Positions 46,291 to 61,200 of a DNA stretch of 64,000 bases are shown here, piece after piece. Numbering within the stretch: position 1 is the stretch's first letter; every line of letters begins with the position of its first letter. Location of the stretch: positions 2,501 to 66,500 of the forward strand of contig JAWPHD010008300.1 in the NCBI GenBank assembly GCA_037043455.1, in the 5' to 3' direction. The position numbers and the translations under genes are program-made. The stretch is from Cyrtodaria siliqua (Eukaryota > Mollusca > Bivalvia > Adapedonta > Hiatellidae). Under the pieces are notes generated by a model. The model ran no database searches and was not told the DNA's origin. It was given only the letters and a program-made list of their open reading frames with translations.

Positions 46291-49200
46291 CTGAATAATT
46301 CAGAAAAGTATTTGCACAATCAACAATTTAAATGCAGATTCTTCTTTTACACATCATTTTGATGGAAGATGAATTGAGAATGCTGCCCTATTAACACTTT
46401 TTGCTGTTCACCAGAATGTTTGAAACTGTTATATATTTATATTTATTGAACTATTTGATAATATGTAGATTTAACAGCTATGCAAAACAACGAAGGACAC
46501 ACACCTGCATTTCCAGCGTAATTGTACGTCGTCAGTTGATAGCTACTCTCTTCATCGCCAACGCTGAACATCTTATATTCGGCATACTTCGTGACGCCTT
46601 CAAAGTCCTCCATGAGTATTCTAAGGTCGTGATTTGCATGTGACGTCAATTCGTGAATGACATCATTTCCTGTTAATAATCAAAGGTTTTTATTGAATGG
46701 TTTATTATGAACAGTTAGTAAAGCAATTTAAGAGGAAGCTATCCAACTGGCTTGCGGAACGTCCGTGGTTCTACCCAGTTGCCCGCCCGTGCACGAACAT
46801 TTCCTGGAGGGGCACCTGGGGTCTTCCTCCACCAATGGAAGCAGCAAAAGTCACCATATGACCTTAGCCGTTAGTACAATTGTAAAAAATAATTCAACTG
46901 TCTCTATAAGTGCATTTTACGTCAGTGAATGCATTTGTTAAGTTGCACTGCATCTCGTCAAGGGATTGCATAGATATGATGAACATTGAGGAAATAGTTG
47001 TGATTTATCTCCCCTGGTAACTCTCCCCCAAGAACCAAGTCCAACCATTTTGGTTCATCTCTGTTTTTATGCCCCCCGAACATTTTTCGGTCGCACCGTC
47101 CGACTGCCCGTCCGTACCTCAAAGGTCAAGGTCACACTTGAAGTTCATAGGTAAAAAACAGGTACGCAATTTCGTGTCTGGACCGTAACGTCACAACCCC
47201 TGAAGGGATTTTTAAATAACTTGGCACAAGTGATCACCATAACAAGATGATGTGTCACGCGCAAAACCCAGATCCGTACCTCAAAGGTCAAGGTTACACT
47301 TGAAGTTCATAGTCAAAAACTGGTACGCAATTTCGTGTCCGGACCGTAACGTCACAATCCCTGCAGGGATTTTTAAATTACTTGGCACAAGTGATCACCA
47401 TAACCATAACAAGACGATGTGTCGCGCGCAAAACCCAGGTCTTCAAGGTCAAGGTCACACTAGGAGGTCAAAAGTGAAATTGTGTCCGGTCAATAACTCT
47501 GGCATTCATGGATGGATTTTCAAATAACTTGGCACAAGTGCTCACCACAATAAAACGATGTGTCGCGCACAAAATCCAGGTATGTGGCCCCAAGGTCACA
47601 TTTAGAGGTCAAAGGTCAAATCGTGTCCGGTTAATAACTTTTGCATGTCTGGACGGATTTTCAAATAACTTGGCACAAGTGATCACCACTACCAAATTAG
47701 GTGTCGTGCACAAATCCAGGTCCATGGCTCCAAGGTCAAGGTCATACTTAGAGGTCAAGGGACACTTCGGGGGGCATTTATCACTTACAGTGATATTTCT
47801 TGTTATTATGGTTTCGTCATATCAGTTAGCCTAGATCATCTGCGACGCGTGTTTGTTTTTAAGACAAACTTCTAGAACAGTTCTCCTAAAAACGTTTGAC
47901 ATTTGCCGAGATTCTGGTATCGTATCCAAGATATACAGAAAAGCAGAATGACAATAAATTTATAAATAAACAAAGAGGGAAACTTCATCATTATATCGAC
48001 GAACTAAATACGGATGGTCAGAAATACTTTAATAAAAAAAAATACGGTCACATGCTTCCCGTTTCAAATGTGTTTCTGAACAAACGGTCAAGACGTTTGT
48101 ATTTACACTCAAGCTTCGAAGATGATCATGCTACATAGCAGTATGCATTTAAATACCCAATTATAAACCATTACAAGCTCTTTTTACAATTAGTGTTTGC
48201 CCCACTTCTTCCTCCAATCAGACGGTGAGGAATTTTAAAAAAATTTCGAACTTATTCATGTTAATTTCTAACGATTACCAGTTTTAACCATTTAATCATT
48301 AAGTAATCGCTTACTAAATGGCACGCGCTTGTTTGGACACAAGGAGGCGGATTTAGTAGAAGCGCGCGTGGATTCGTAGAAGCGCGGGGAAAAAGTAGGG
48401 CAAACACTAAGTCAGTTAGAGGCTAAGAAGTGAAATTTTAACAATTAAGAAACCACGGTCAGTCTCTGCGCTCCTTCCCTTAGGGTTTCTTAATTGTTAA
48501 AATTTCACTTCATAGTCTCTAACTAATACTTATTACTTAAAAGATGTAAAGATTTATGAAGCAAAATACCCATTAATTTAACAGTCATTTTTGAAGTCGT
48601 AATGTTTGATATTTAAAACTGCAATACATACTATTGAAATTACCCACCATGTAATTGCAAAGCAATGATAAGTACCAATGATATAAACTATCAAACTATC
48701 AGGACCGGGTTAACAGCAGGCAGGAGAGAGTGCTGACAAGGATATAAACTACCAAACTATCAGGACCGGGTTAACAGCAGGCAGGAGAGAGAGTGCTGAC
48801 CAGGATATAAACTACCAAACTATCAGGACCGGGTTAACAGCAGGAGAGTGCTGACAAGGATATAAACTACCACACTATCAGGACCGGGTTAACAGCCGGA
48901 GAGAGTGCTGACAAGGATATCAACTACCAAACTATCAGGACCGGGGTAACAGCAGGAGAGAGTGCTGACAAGGATATAAACAATCAAACTATCAGGACCG
49001 GGTTAACAGCAGGAGAGTGCTGACAAGGACATAAACTATCAAACTATCCTGACCGGTTTTACAGCAGGAGAGAGTGCTGACAAGGTTAAAAACTACTAAC
49101 TATCAGGACCGGGTTGACAGCAGGAGAGAGTGCTGACAAGGTTATAAACTACCAAACTATCAGGACCGGATTACAGCAGGAGAGAGTGCTGACAAGGATA

Positions 49201-52200
49201 TCAACTACCAAACTATCAGGACCGGGTTGACAGCAGGAGAGAGTGCTGATAAGGTTATAAACTACCAAACTATCAGGACCGGGTTAACAGCAGGAGAGAG
49301 TGCTGACAAGTATATAAACTACAAAACTATCAGGACCGGGTTAACAGCAGGAGAGAGTGCTGACAAGGATATCAACTACAAAACTATCAGGACCGGGTTC
49401 TCAGCAGGAGAGTGCTGACAAGGATATCGACTACCAAACTATCAGGACCGGCATAACAGCAGGAGAGTGCTGACAAGGATATCGACTACCAAACTATCAA
49501 GACCGGGTTGACAGCAGGAGAGAGTGCTGGCAAGGATATCAACTACCAAACTATCAGGACCGGGTTGACAGCAGGAGAGAGTGCTGACCAGGATATAAAC
49601 TGCCAAACTATCAGGACCGGGTTAACAGCAGGAGAGACTGCTGACAAGAATATCAACTACAAAACTATCAGGACCGGGTTGACAGCAGGAGAGAGTGCTG
49701 ACAAGGTTATAAACTACCAAACTATTAGGACCGGGTTAACAGCAGGAGAGAATGCTGACAAGGATATCAACTACCAAACTATCAGGACCGGGTTGACAGC
49801 AGGAGAGAGTGTTGACCAGGATATAAACTACCAAACTATCAGGACCGGGTTAACAGCAGGAAAGAGTGCTGACAAGGATATCAACTACAAACCTATCAGG
49901 ACCGGGTTGACAGCAGTAGAGAGTGCTGACCAGGATAATAACTACCAAACTATCAGGACTGGATTAACAGCAGGAGAGAGTGCTGACAATGATATAAACT
50001 ACCAAACTATCAGGTCCGGGTTGACAGCAGGAGAGAGTGTTGACCAGGATATAAACTACCAAACTATCAGGACCGGGTTGACAGCAGTAGACAATACTGA
50101 CAAGGATATCAACTACCAAACTATCAGGACCGGGTTAACAGCAGGAGAGAGTACTGACAAGGATATCAACTACCAAACTATCAGGACCAAGTTAACAGCA
50201 GGAGAGAGTGCTGACAAGGTTATAAACTACCAAACTATCAGGACCGGGTTAACAGCAGGAGAGTGCTGACAAGGATATCAACTACCAAACTATCAGGACC
50301 GGGTTGACAGCAGGAGAGAGTGCTGACAAGGATATAAACTACCAAACTATCAGGACCGGGTTAACAGCAGGAGAGAGTGCTGACAAGGATATCAACTACC
50401 ACACTATCAGGACCGGGTTAACAGCAGGAGAGAGTGCTGACAAGGATATCAACTACCAAACTATCAGGACCGGGTTACCAGACAAGGATATAAGGGAGGT
50501 AATTAACAGGTCACTGTTATCTCCCATTGCATATACCAGATACAAGGGGCAAACTTCTGTTAAGTTGCGAGTTATGACACTTAATCTCTATGAGCTTTTG
50601 GTCATTTAGTACATGTACACAGCTGAATTCCTTTTAGGCATTTCTGACATATGAATGGAAATAGCATAGTTATGGCGCTTGCGTCTATGAGAGACTGTTA
50701 TAACAATGGATACATGTTTGAAGTTTTATTGAATTCCATTAACCGCCGATGCCGACGCAGGTAGAACAGGTTTTCTTTTCTTCAAATCGTTGAGTTAAAA
50801 ACGGCTGCATGCCACATTTCTTGAATGTGACACATCTCCACTTTATGGGTATAAAGTGTTATCCTTGGAGGTTATGTACCGGAAAGCATGTTTTTTACAG
50901 ACCGATTATAGATGGACCTGTAAACCCTATGTGTGACCTATAGCTGGTGGACTACATGGTGTAACACGCCACAAATCGTTGGCGTTTAATGCATATACAT
51001 GTACTAGTATATTCCAAATCGTAACCAACTTTCCGCATGAAAACGATTGTTACAGCCGACGCCAAACTGGAATTTCAAAAAAAACTAATTGATATAGTAT
51101 GTTGAAATCATATGTTAAGTGTACGTACCGAGCCAATATTCGCCATAAGGAGACCCAAATCCTTCCTTGTATGCCTGCCAGTTTCTGTAGAAATCCACCG
51201 AACCGTTATAGCGTCTTTGAATTACCTGGATATATAGCGTATGGTTAAGCATCAACATGGTCTCTCTGTCTCGAATATGCCGGTACATATACTGTAAGAA
51301 CTCAGTGTATCATTTTACTTAAAATAATAATAAAAAATAATAATTAACATCTGTTCCTCAAAATAAACATGTTATACGAAGATCAGCTCTGTGAAACATT
51401 ATAACAAAGAATATTTATTTAGTTCCTGTTTATGAACATGCTATACTAAGATCAGATATGTGTAAATTATACCAGAGAGGATTTGTTTAGCTCCTCTTAA
51501 CAAACATGTTACACTAAGATCAGATATGTGCAAATTATACCAGAGAGGATTTGTTTTAGTGAAACTTGCTAATACAGGCTGGAAGGATTGTTTTGAGAAA
51601 ATTCTAAGTATCAAATCAGTGCTTCGGTTTTTTTCAGAGCTATTTTAATGTTGGTTTAAAATATTGTTGCTCTAGATAAGGCCTTAGGTTTACATTAAAA
51701 CGAAGCATGGATAGATTCTGACATTTTTTTAACAAACAACATCAAACATAGACATTAAAATATGTTGAAAATAGAGAGGATTATAAAATCTACAGTAAAT
51801 ATAAGAATAATGTCCAGAAGGATATACATTTGCCAGGGATTTCTTTCTTCAGACATGATTGAAGAAATAAATAAAAACAACTCTAAGACTGTGTGGCAAC
51901 ATTTAATAAGCCATGGCTACAACATGAAAACTATCCTAATTATATTGTTCTGAGCATTGATGAATAAAACTGTCACTGGCTGAAAACAATTTCAAATTGT
52001 TTAAATACTACACGTTTCACAAACATAGCTGCTGTTCTGTTAAGAAACTGCCACCATCTCAAAAACCTTTTGTATTCATATAGTTTGATATGCTTCTATC
52101 AAGTAAAGGGAGGTAAGGAAACATTGTATAAGACAAGTAATTGACTATTTTATAGAAACTAACCCTCCAAATAACGGCAACATTAAACTTCAAAACCGTT

Positions 52201-55200
52201 CATCTAAAATTTGTGGAATCTTTGTGGCTTTAAAGTAGAATATCGCTTAAGCCGGCGATTGGAGGCGTGAGAGGTTTTCACTTTACATTACCTCTCATGA
52301 ACAGACTCAATAAAACCGATTCTCTACTTTTATCTCTTGCTTGTGTTTTTGCTTCCAAAGGATCTCTTTTTCAGTATTTAACCAGATATTCAGGTCATAT
52401 AAGTATGTATTATGTGCTGATTAAAAGTATATTTTTTTGTTTTCAAGGGTTTTTAAAATACCCGAGATTGAATAATAATTATGCGTTAAATGAATTATGA
52501 GTTGGTAACTGTTAACTCGACGCTCCAGTTTTGGGGTTTAACCTGGCTGGTTAAAGTGGTTTATATTGTGTCCATACAGTCTCAAAATAGGGAAGTTATA
52601 TATACTCCTCGTCGTCAGTAGTTAAGAAACGGTGAACATACATTATAAAAGTTGGCTCTTGTTGGCGGGATAGCTACTTTAAAGAACTCGGTTATCTTAA
52701 TAGTACTATAAAATCACATCTTTGTAAATATTTGAAATATACAGGACCATCACTAGTCACAAGGAGCGTCCGATACGAATCAGCATGAAATATACAGGAT
52801 CATCACTATTCACAAGGAACATCCGGTACGCATCAGCACAACTAATTCATACTTCGCTCTAATTCTGTCTCAGTCACCTGAGGTTTGCAAAATACATCAT
52901 ACAATATACATACCGTCCATGAATAACCATGTGCCTCAAACACACAATATACGGATACCGCAAGTTGAGAGTTACTGTATGGATAGATAGTGTACACGCC
53001 ACTGTTCGCACCTGGCGTGTTGTGTTTCACGTCAGAACATTCCCTTGGTGCTGAGTTGCTAGGGCAAATGAGTATAAAACAACTTCAGAATCACAGTTTA
53101 CCAAACTTAAGTGCACATTCTAACATCATTATATAAAAAAAATGTAGTATGTATAGTGCATGTGCAATTAATATTGACTCTACGGTAAACGTTTCCACTC
53201 TTGTCGCTTTTGACGAACAACAGAAACACTTGAGTGGTATAAGCTTTTCGCACCATCAGACGTTCATCTTAACGTATCCAAATCTATCTGAAAGGATCAG
53301 AGTTTAGGGGCGTGAAATCTTGAGCGGCGGGCTAATGGGTTTCGGAGGTCAATACATCAAATGATTACCAATGGTGGAACCGGGGCGTGCATCCCCTTGA
53401 AGTTAGAAGTAATCTTGCCAGATTTAAAGGGGCGGTGGGAGTCGGGGCAGGATCCATCATTGGTTAGAACATGTATGACATGTATAGAAAGATAAAAATA
53501 TCGGACAGGGAAAGCAGAATTCAAGGACGACAGTCAACCACAAAACTCAAAAACAAACACGCAAAGGCAAAAGTAATTTAAAAAATGCAAACGACATCAC
53601 AAACACAAAAGGGTTGACAATAGGGCTACCGCCTTGGAAAGTTCTTATAAGATGTAGTGTATGTGAACCTGAAATTCCAAAATACTTCATCTTATTATTA
53701 GATCACGTGCTTTCTCCTTCAAACTGGGGGACCTATGTATTAATATTGCACTAACATTGTCCCTAAAATTTAATTTAAAATAACACACACAAAAAAACGT
53801 CGTTAAAATTTACTTACGAGTTTGTGAACTGTTGCCACACTCCAAGTTATAGTTGCACAGGCTTGTGTCATTGCAGCACAGAACACACAACATATGCGTT
53901 CCTTCGGACCGCCGTCCGATTATAGGACCCGTTGGATGACTACAAGCCTAGGATAAATATTTGCTTAAACTGTATGAAACATGTTCGTTTTTTCATTAAA
54001 TGCAGTAGCAACTAACATCTTAAAAATAGTACATCAATTTAAACTAAATTGTAAGCCGATAAATAAACATCTAGTTAACTGGAGATGTTGTTAATTTATG
54101 ACCGTTTTAATATGCTCAATGTTAAATATGTAGGCATGGATAATGTAGTCTAGATCCGGCTTTTTTTCAAGACAAACGTCAAGAAGCGTTTTTTTGTTTT
54201 TTAAACGGCTACCATTTTACCATGTTACCGAGATTCTTGTATCGTTTCTGATTGACCGACACATAACCTACCTTCTAGCCAAGACAGACTGTGTGATCGA
54301 AAGACAATAAATTAATAATTAAACTAAGAGTAAAACATCATCATTGTATCAACAAACCCAATGTGGTTGGTCAAACATGCTGTAATAAAAAAGGGGCACG
54401 TGGTTTCGGTTTCGATTCTTTCTGCACAAAGAGTTCAGACGTTTGTACTTAAAATAACGCGACGAAGATGTTCAAGACTATGGATAGTGTTGCTTCTAAA
54501 GAACCTTTATGGTTTATCGCGAAGTCTTACAACTAGTATGTTTGGCTATTTGAATATAGACGAATTTTGTCTTTGGTTATATGAATATAGAAAAAGTTTG
54601 GTTATATGAATATAAAAAAATTGTCTTTGGTTATATGAAAATAGACGCATTTGTCTTTGGTTATATCAATATAGAAGAATTTGTCTTTGGTTTTATGAAT
54701 ATAGAAGAATTTCTCTTTGGTTATATGAATATAGACGAATTTGTCTTTGGTTATATGAATATAGAGGAATGTGTCTTTGGTTATATGAATATAGAAGAAT
54801 TTGTCTTTGGTTATATGAATATACACGAATTTGTCTTTGGTTATATGCTTTGTCTTTGGTTATATGAATAAAGAAGAATTTGTCTATGGTTATATTATTT
54901 GTCTTTGGTTAAATGAATATAGAAAAATTTGTCTTTGGTTATATGAATATAGAAGAATGTATCTATGTGTATATGAATATAGAATAATTTGTCTTTGGTT
55001 ATATTATTTGTCTTTGGTTAAATGAATATAGAATAATTTGTCTTTGTGTATATGAATATAGAAGAATGTATCTTTCTGTATATGAATATAGAATAATTTG
55101 TCTTTGGTTGTATGAATATAGAAGCATTTATCTTGGTGTATATGAATATAGAAGAATTTGTCTTTGGTTATATGAATATAGAAGAATCTGTCTTTGTCTT

Positions 55201-58200
55201 TGTGTATATGAATATAGAAGAATATTTCTTTGGTTATATGAATATAGAAGAATTTGTCTTTGGTTATATGAATATAGAATTTGTCTTTGGTTATATGAAT
55301 ATAGAAGAATTTGTCTTTGGGTATATGAATATAGAAGAATTTGTCTTTGGTTATATGAATATAGAAGAATTTGTCTTTGGTTATATGAATATAGAAGATT
55401 TTGTCTTTGGTTTTGTGAATATAGAAGAATTTATCTTTGTGTATATGAATATAGAAGAATTTGTCTTTGGTTATATGAATAAGAAGAATTTGTCTTATAG
55501 AAGAATTTGTCTTTGGTTATATGAATATAGAAGAATTTGTCTTTGGTTATATGAATATAGAAGAATTTATCTTTGTGTATATGAATATAGAAGAATTTGT
55601 CTTTGGTTATATGAATATCGAAGAATGTGTCTTTGGTTATATGAATATAGAAGACTTTGCCATTGTTTATATGAACATTGTATAAATCTACCTGTTCTGA
55701 CGCACATCCGTAGTCATAGTGTACAAACCCCGATTCAGTGACGTAGTGGTGCATAAAACAAACCAGAAAGCAGTTACACATTCATAGAAGTATCTTGCAT
55801 TTGTTTCATTTATTATTTGTTTGTTTGTTTGTTTGTATGGTGTTTTACGTCATTTTCAACACACGAAAGGTTACTTATGACAGTCGATATTTTGTGGTGG
55901 AGGCCCATTGTTCCTGGGTAGAACCAGTACTGTACACCTCCCGCCATCCGTAATGGACGTTTCATTTATTATAATTGTAATAAACTCAATATTTCCGTAA
56001 CACTGTATGCATAATAAGTACAGTTTTAGGTACAAATTACTACCGAGCAGAGCTCGGCCGGCGCAGCCGGCCGACGATGATCGGCTAATGGTAACACATG
56101 TGCAAATGTTGAAATCGTACCTGGCTGGGCAAAAAAACTGTGTCGCACCGGTAGCGCCGCCATTGATGAAATTGTGTTCGGCAATTTCGGATTTTTACCT
56201 CAAATCATCAGGGGATTAGTCTGTTTCACTTGGACGATTGTCTCTTTTCGTAGTTTGGAGTATTACTAGTTCGGCTAATCCCGTCGCAAGTAGTTACGAA
56301 TGAAGCGATATGCTTATCATTAGAAGTTGTTTTATTATTTGTTATTGGTTGTCAAAATTAAACTAATTCAAAAATTCAAATATTCAAAATTCAAAATTTT
56401 CAAATTCAAAATTTCCAAATTTCAAAAATTTTAAAATTCAAAATTCTAAAAATTCAAAAATAATTCAAAATTTCAAAAATTTCAAAAATTCCAAAAATTT
56501 CAAAATTCAAAAATTTCAACATTTCAAAATTTGAAAAATTTCAAAATTCAAAAATTTCAAATTCAAAATTTCAAAATTTCAAAATTCCAAAATTTCAAAA
56601 TTTCAAAATTCCATGAATAATTTGATTTAATAATAAAATAATTGTTGCCTTTTAGGTTATCAGGTCGATAAATAGAGTTTAATAACCAGTGTTTTTGAGA
56701 TACGGGAAATATCTCCCGAGGTAGAGAAATGGCCCCTATATAAAAACTCGTGCGGAGAACGAGTGCCGAGCACGAGTTTTTATATAGGGGCCATTTCTCT
56801 ACCGAGGGAGATATTTTCAGTATCTCAAAAACACTGGTTATTAAACTATATATTACATAATTTAAAATGATTTTATTAATATTTCTAATGATTAATGCCT
56901 TTTTACACCAGGGAGATATTTCCCAGTAGAACAAACGAGTAGATATAGCTTTTCTCTTCCCAGTATTTCCTATACAAATCACAGACAAATATGTAATATA
57001 TACACATATCGACCTCACAAAAGGCAATAATTTTATAATATTGCTGATAACCGGTTTGGCATGGAGGAGTTAGTCCAAATTTACCACAGTCCTGACATGA
57101 CCAAACTTTAATACGAGAGGGAAATGATAAATGGTCAAGGGTCACAGCTTGTGAGATTGAAACTGTGTGTATCATTTTAGGCTACAACATCAATGTAACA
57201 TGAGTTTGGTGCAGAGCAATATCACATGCATTCTTTTTCAACCAATGAAGGAGAATTGTCATGTACAACCATTGACTTGCTTTTGAACAGTAAACAGTTT
57301 CAAGTTCTAATGACGATGATAGTAGTAAAAGTAAAAAGCGAATATCACCCACCGAAAACACGCATGGCAACAAGAGTAAACATAATTCAGAAAATTATAT
57401 TAGTACACCATATACTGAACCAAATAAGGACTCAAATTCCAACTCTAATATAACCAATGACATCCAATCTTTATGTAGGAAACTAGGAATCAAAACCTCT
57501 TGAAAACGAAACACAGTCAGAATCAAAGGAAAGGGAAATGAGAAATAAACGGGAAAAAGGTATATTATCAAAACATATCAAATAAATGACATACCAGAAG
57601 CTGCACCATTACAGAAAAATGAAAAATTCAACCTTGCTATGGATGCTATACTTGCCTTTGAAATAGAACAGATGTCGTACGTTTTTTCTAAATGAGAAAT
57701 TTGTCTAGAAAGAAGAACTGAATTAGAAATGTTCAATGACACTGTTTGTAGTAGCCGCCAAAAGGATATGTCAGATACAAAATAATTCTCTCTGGAAAAC
57801 AATATAAACCCAGGAAAGAGTAAAAATAAGTTAGTTTTCAAAATTTGGTTTTAAAAAAATCACACCGTAAATACCTTAACTTTTACAATAAACTTGGTTG
57901 AACATCTATGATAAAGAGGAAGCGTCTCCGTGGTCGAATGGTTAACGACGTTGCATTCTAAACCTTCACCTCTCATCGCTGCTGGTTCGAATTCCACTGG
58001 GAGCTCGATTTGTAAGTGAGGAAGTGTCGATTCTTACGGATGACGGGAGGTTTACAGTACTGGTTCTACCCAGGAAAAGTGGGTGGATGCCTCCAACACA
58101 AAACAAATCGACCGTCATACTAGTATATAACCTTACATGTGTTGAAAATGACGTAAAACACCATACAAATCAAACAATGATAAAGATCGAGTTTGAGTTT

Positions 58201-61200
58201 ACCACCTACCACAATTTAGAGGTGTGTGAAATGCCTAGGCCATTGCTTGGTCAGCTGATTTTGATGATCGAAATTATGAATAGTCAATTAATTTACTCAT
58301 ATGTCTTGATTGACAAGAAACATAAGATAGGTTAGTATTTTATCACAACAATATAGAATAATTATTAAGAGTAAAATATTTGGTTTACAAGTTAAATTTT
58401 ACATGCGATCCGATATATCATGCAAGTATTTATTTTAAGAGCTCTGCTCGGTCTTAGGCAGTGCCTAAAATTCATATTAGAAATTAAGGTAAAATTGCAA
58501 AATGAATATATTGATTGAATATGCCGCTACCGAAATCTAAAATAAAGCGAACTTTGACATTAAAGTGGTCTTGACATTGGCATAGGTAACAGAAATAAGA
58601 ACGAAACAAACGAGACAAGGTTTATTCAATTGAAATACAACACAAGACGACACTGCATTTTGTCGTCTTTTCAACTTCCAAATGTCTTATTTATCGTTTT
58701 TTCGCTGTGTCGTGTTTTGTCATCTTTTCGCCCAGCCAACACGACATAATGCAAGTGGTTATATTTTATCCAATCCATGACTTCACTTTGGTAAACATTA
58801 GTTTTGGATTCCTTAGATTTTATTTTTACCCTTGACCTATTTTATCAATCATAGCTCGTCTTATTCAGTTGATACGGACCTAATATATAGAATGTTTAGA
58901 AAAAAAACAAGCTGAATTGGTAAGAATGTGGAAGAAAGTGGAAGAATAAATGGCATGTATGACAAATATCTCGGGCGTGTAATTAAAACCGCGTGTTTGT
59001 CTGCATGAGGACATTTCCCCTTAGTATTGTTTAAACGTCCTTGTGACGATATATCGTTATTTTAAATTGTTTCCAGTTGCTGTAATTGTTAGTACTATTT
59101 TCCCTTGGTAGGTGTTAAACGCTATAGTAAATTCTGGGGATCCTTTGTTAATTCTTACATCATTGTCATTTTATTGTTTTACCTCCATGGAGTTGAATGG
59201 GTGTTTTACGAGGCACAGCACAAAAATGTTACATGGCGCCAACAAAAAATAATATTCCATGCCCACTCTCCATTTACATCTAGATAAAAAAAAAATGGGC
59301 CTAGAGCTTCTACCACCACTCAAATTGCCCCTGAAACAGGGATGATGATGAAGACCTTCAATGAACATGACAAAAGTCCAGGAACCACACAGGGCTGCCA
59401 TGTAAAACCTAGTTTGTCGATTGTGATATAATTACGAGAGTTGCTTACCTCGTTGTCATTGCATGTCACGTGGTGTCACGTGGACATTCTCCGCCGTCTT
59501 CTACACTGGTACACGACAGACACTGTTGACCGCCATCTATTTTAGGTTATTAAATTTGTATTTGGATAGATGCACGAGTTCTTTCGCGCAATATGTATAG
59601 TATTACGCAGAAGAACGAGTACATATATCACAATAAAAATCCGAGTACATATATCACAATAAAAATCTAATGACCTATTTATACTAGATCATCTGCGACG
59701 CTTGCATGTTTAGAACTTTCCTTCTAAATTTGTTTTGACGCGGCAGCCATTTTACCGAGATTCTGGTATCGGTTCTAACTGGCTGATACAGAAGCACCTT
59801 CTGTCCAAGATGTACAGACAGCAGAAAGACAATCAGTTAATAACTTAACAAAGAGGGAAACTTCATCATTATATCAATGAATTAAATTTGAATGATCAAA
59901 AATACTTTAATAAAAAAACAATAATTATAGTGCTTCCGGTTTCGAATGTGTTACTGCACAAAGAGTGAAGACGTTTGTATTTACAATCAAACGTCGGAGA
60001 TTATCAAGACTATTGTTATACTCCCTTAACCGCTAGTTATAAGATAATTATATTATATTATTCATGATGGGTAAGCGCTTACATAGCCGGGATAATAATA
60101 AAAGCTTAATCTAAAACTTTCTTGCATTTTACCGTTGTGGGGAGCTCGACTCAAATGAGAAAGTGTCGATTCTTACGGATAGCGCATGGTAGACAGTATT
60201 GATTCTATGCAGGAAACAAGAGGTCAGTGACCTTGAAGCTCTACTGATAGATTTGGATAGCTAGATCAACATTCCTGTGAAGTTTCATAAAAATCTGTCA
60301 AGTAGTTTCAGAGGAGTAGTCGCTACAAGTTGAAGTTTTTACTATATAACTCTAGGTAAACAAAGATGGCCACTGGCAGCCAAGTTTAATGTCGAATCAA
60401 AATAATTTTCGACAAGGATCAACATCTTGTCATGCTGATCATTTCAGAAAAAGTCCCATATCAATATCACTTACAGTTTTCAAGAAGTAGTCGCTACAAA
60501 CTTGTTTTTAAAAATCTTTGTTTAGCCGTGGTGGCCATCTTGAACTTCCGGCCAAACTGAAATTGTGCTAGGATCAACTAGACATCAAGAGCAACATTCC
60601 TGTGAAGTTTCATGAAAATCCGTCAAGTAGTTTCAGAGGAGTAGTCGCTACAATTTTTTACTATACAAACTCTATGTAAACAATGATGGCCACTGGCGCC
60701 CATGTTTAATGTCGAATCAAAATAATTTTCGACAAGGATCAACATCATGTCATGCTGATCATTTTAGAAAAAGTCCCATATCAATATCACATAGTTTTCA
60801 AGAAGTAGTCGCTACAATTATTTTTTTAAATCTGTTTTTAGCCATGGCGGCCATCTTGAATTTCCGACCGACCTAAAAAAAATCTGAGATCAATAAATCT
60901 ATGTAAATGGAGACGGCCGCTAGCGGCCATGTTTAAAGTCGCATCGAGAAAACATTCGCATTCAGGAAACAAGCGGTCAATGACCTTGAAGCTCTACTGA
61001 TAGATTTTGATAGCAATATCGACATTCCTGTGAAGTTTCATAAAAATCTGTCAAGTAGTTTCAGAGAAGTAGTCGCTACAAGTTAAAGTTTTTACTATAT
61101 AACTCAAGGTAAACAAAGATGGCCACTGGCAGCCAAGTTTAATGTCGAATCAAAATAATTTTCGACAAGGATCAACATCATGTCATACTGATCATTTTAG

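Larger units (their letters stand above)
56024..58470. mobile_element. Candidate 2.4-kb DNA transposon with inverted ends
   Basis: ACCGAGCAGAGCTC at 56,042-56,055 is the exact inverse of GAGCTCTGCTCGGT at 58,439-58,452. TTTTAGG and CCTAAAA lie further out on each side. Inside are an A/T run, a hairpin, degraded coding-like sequence and a SINE. No transposase was recognised. Confidence 0.5.

Noticed and set aside
48680..50492. CRISPR array
   Set aside because: Units are contiguous tandem copies without unique spacers, in an animal genome.
55066..55781. Long open frames on both strands (up to 209 codons)
   Set aside because: They are by-products of a 30-bp minisatellite without stops in several frames.
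57925..58000. Functional tRNA gene
   Set aside because: A and B boxes are present but the sequence continues as a SINE with a target-site duplication, and no complete acceptor stem was found.
59105..59287. A 60-codon open frame on the plus strand
   Set aside because: No homology cue, splice context or neighbouring exon supports it.
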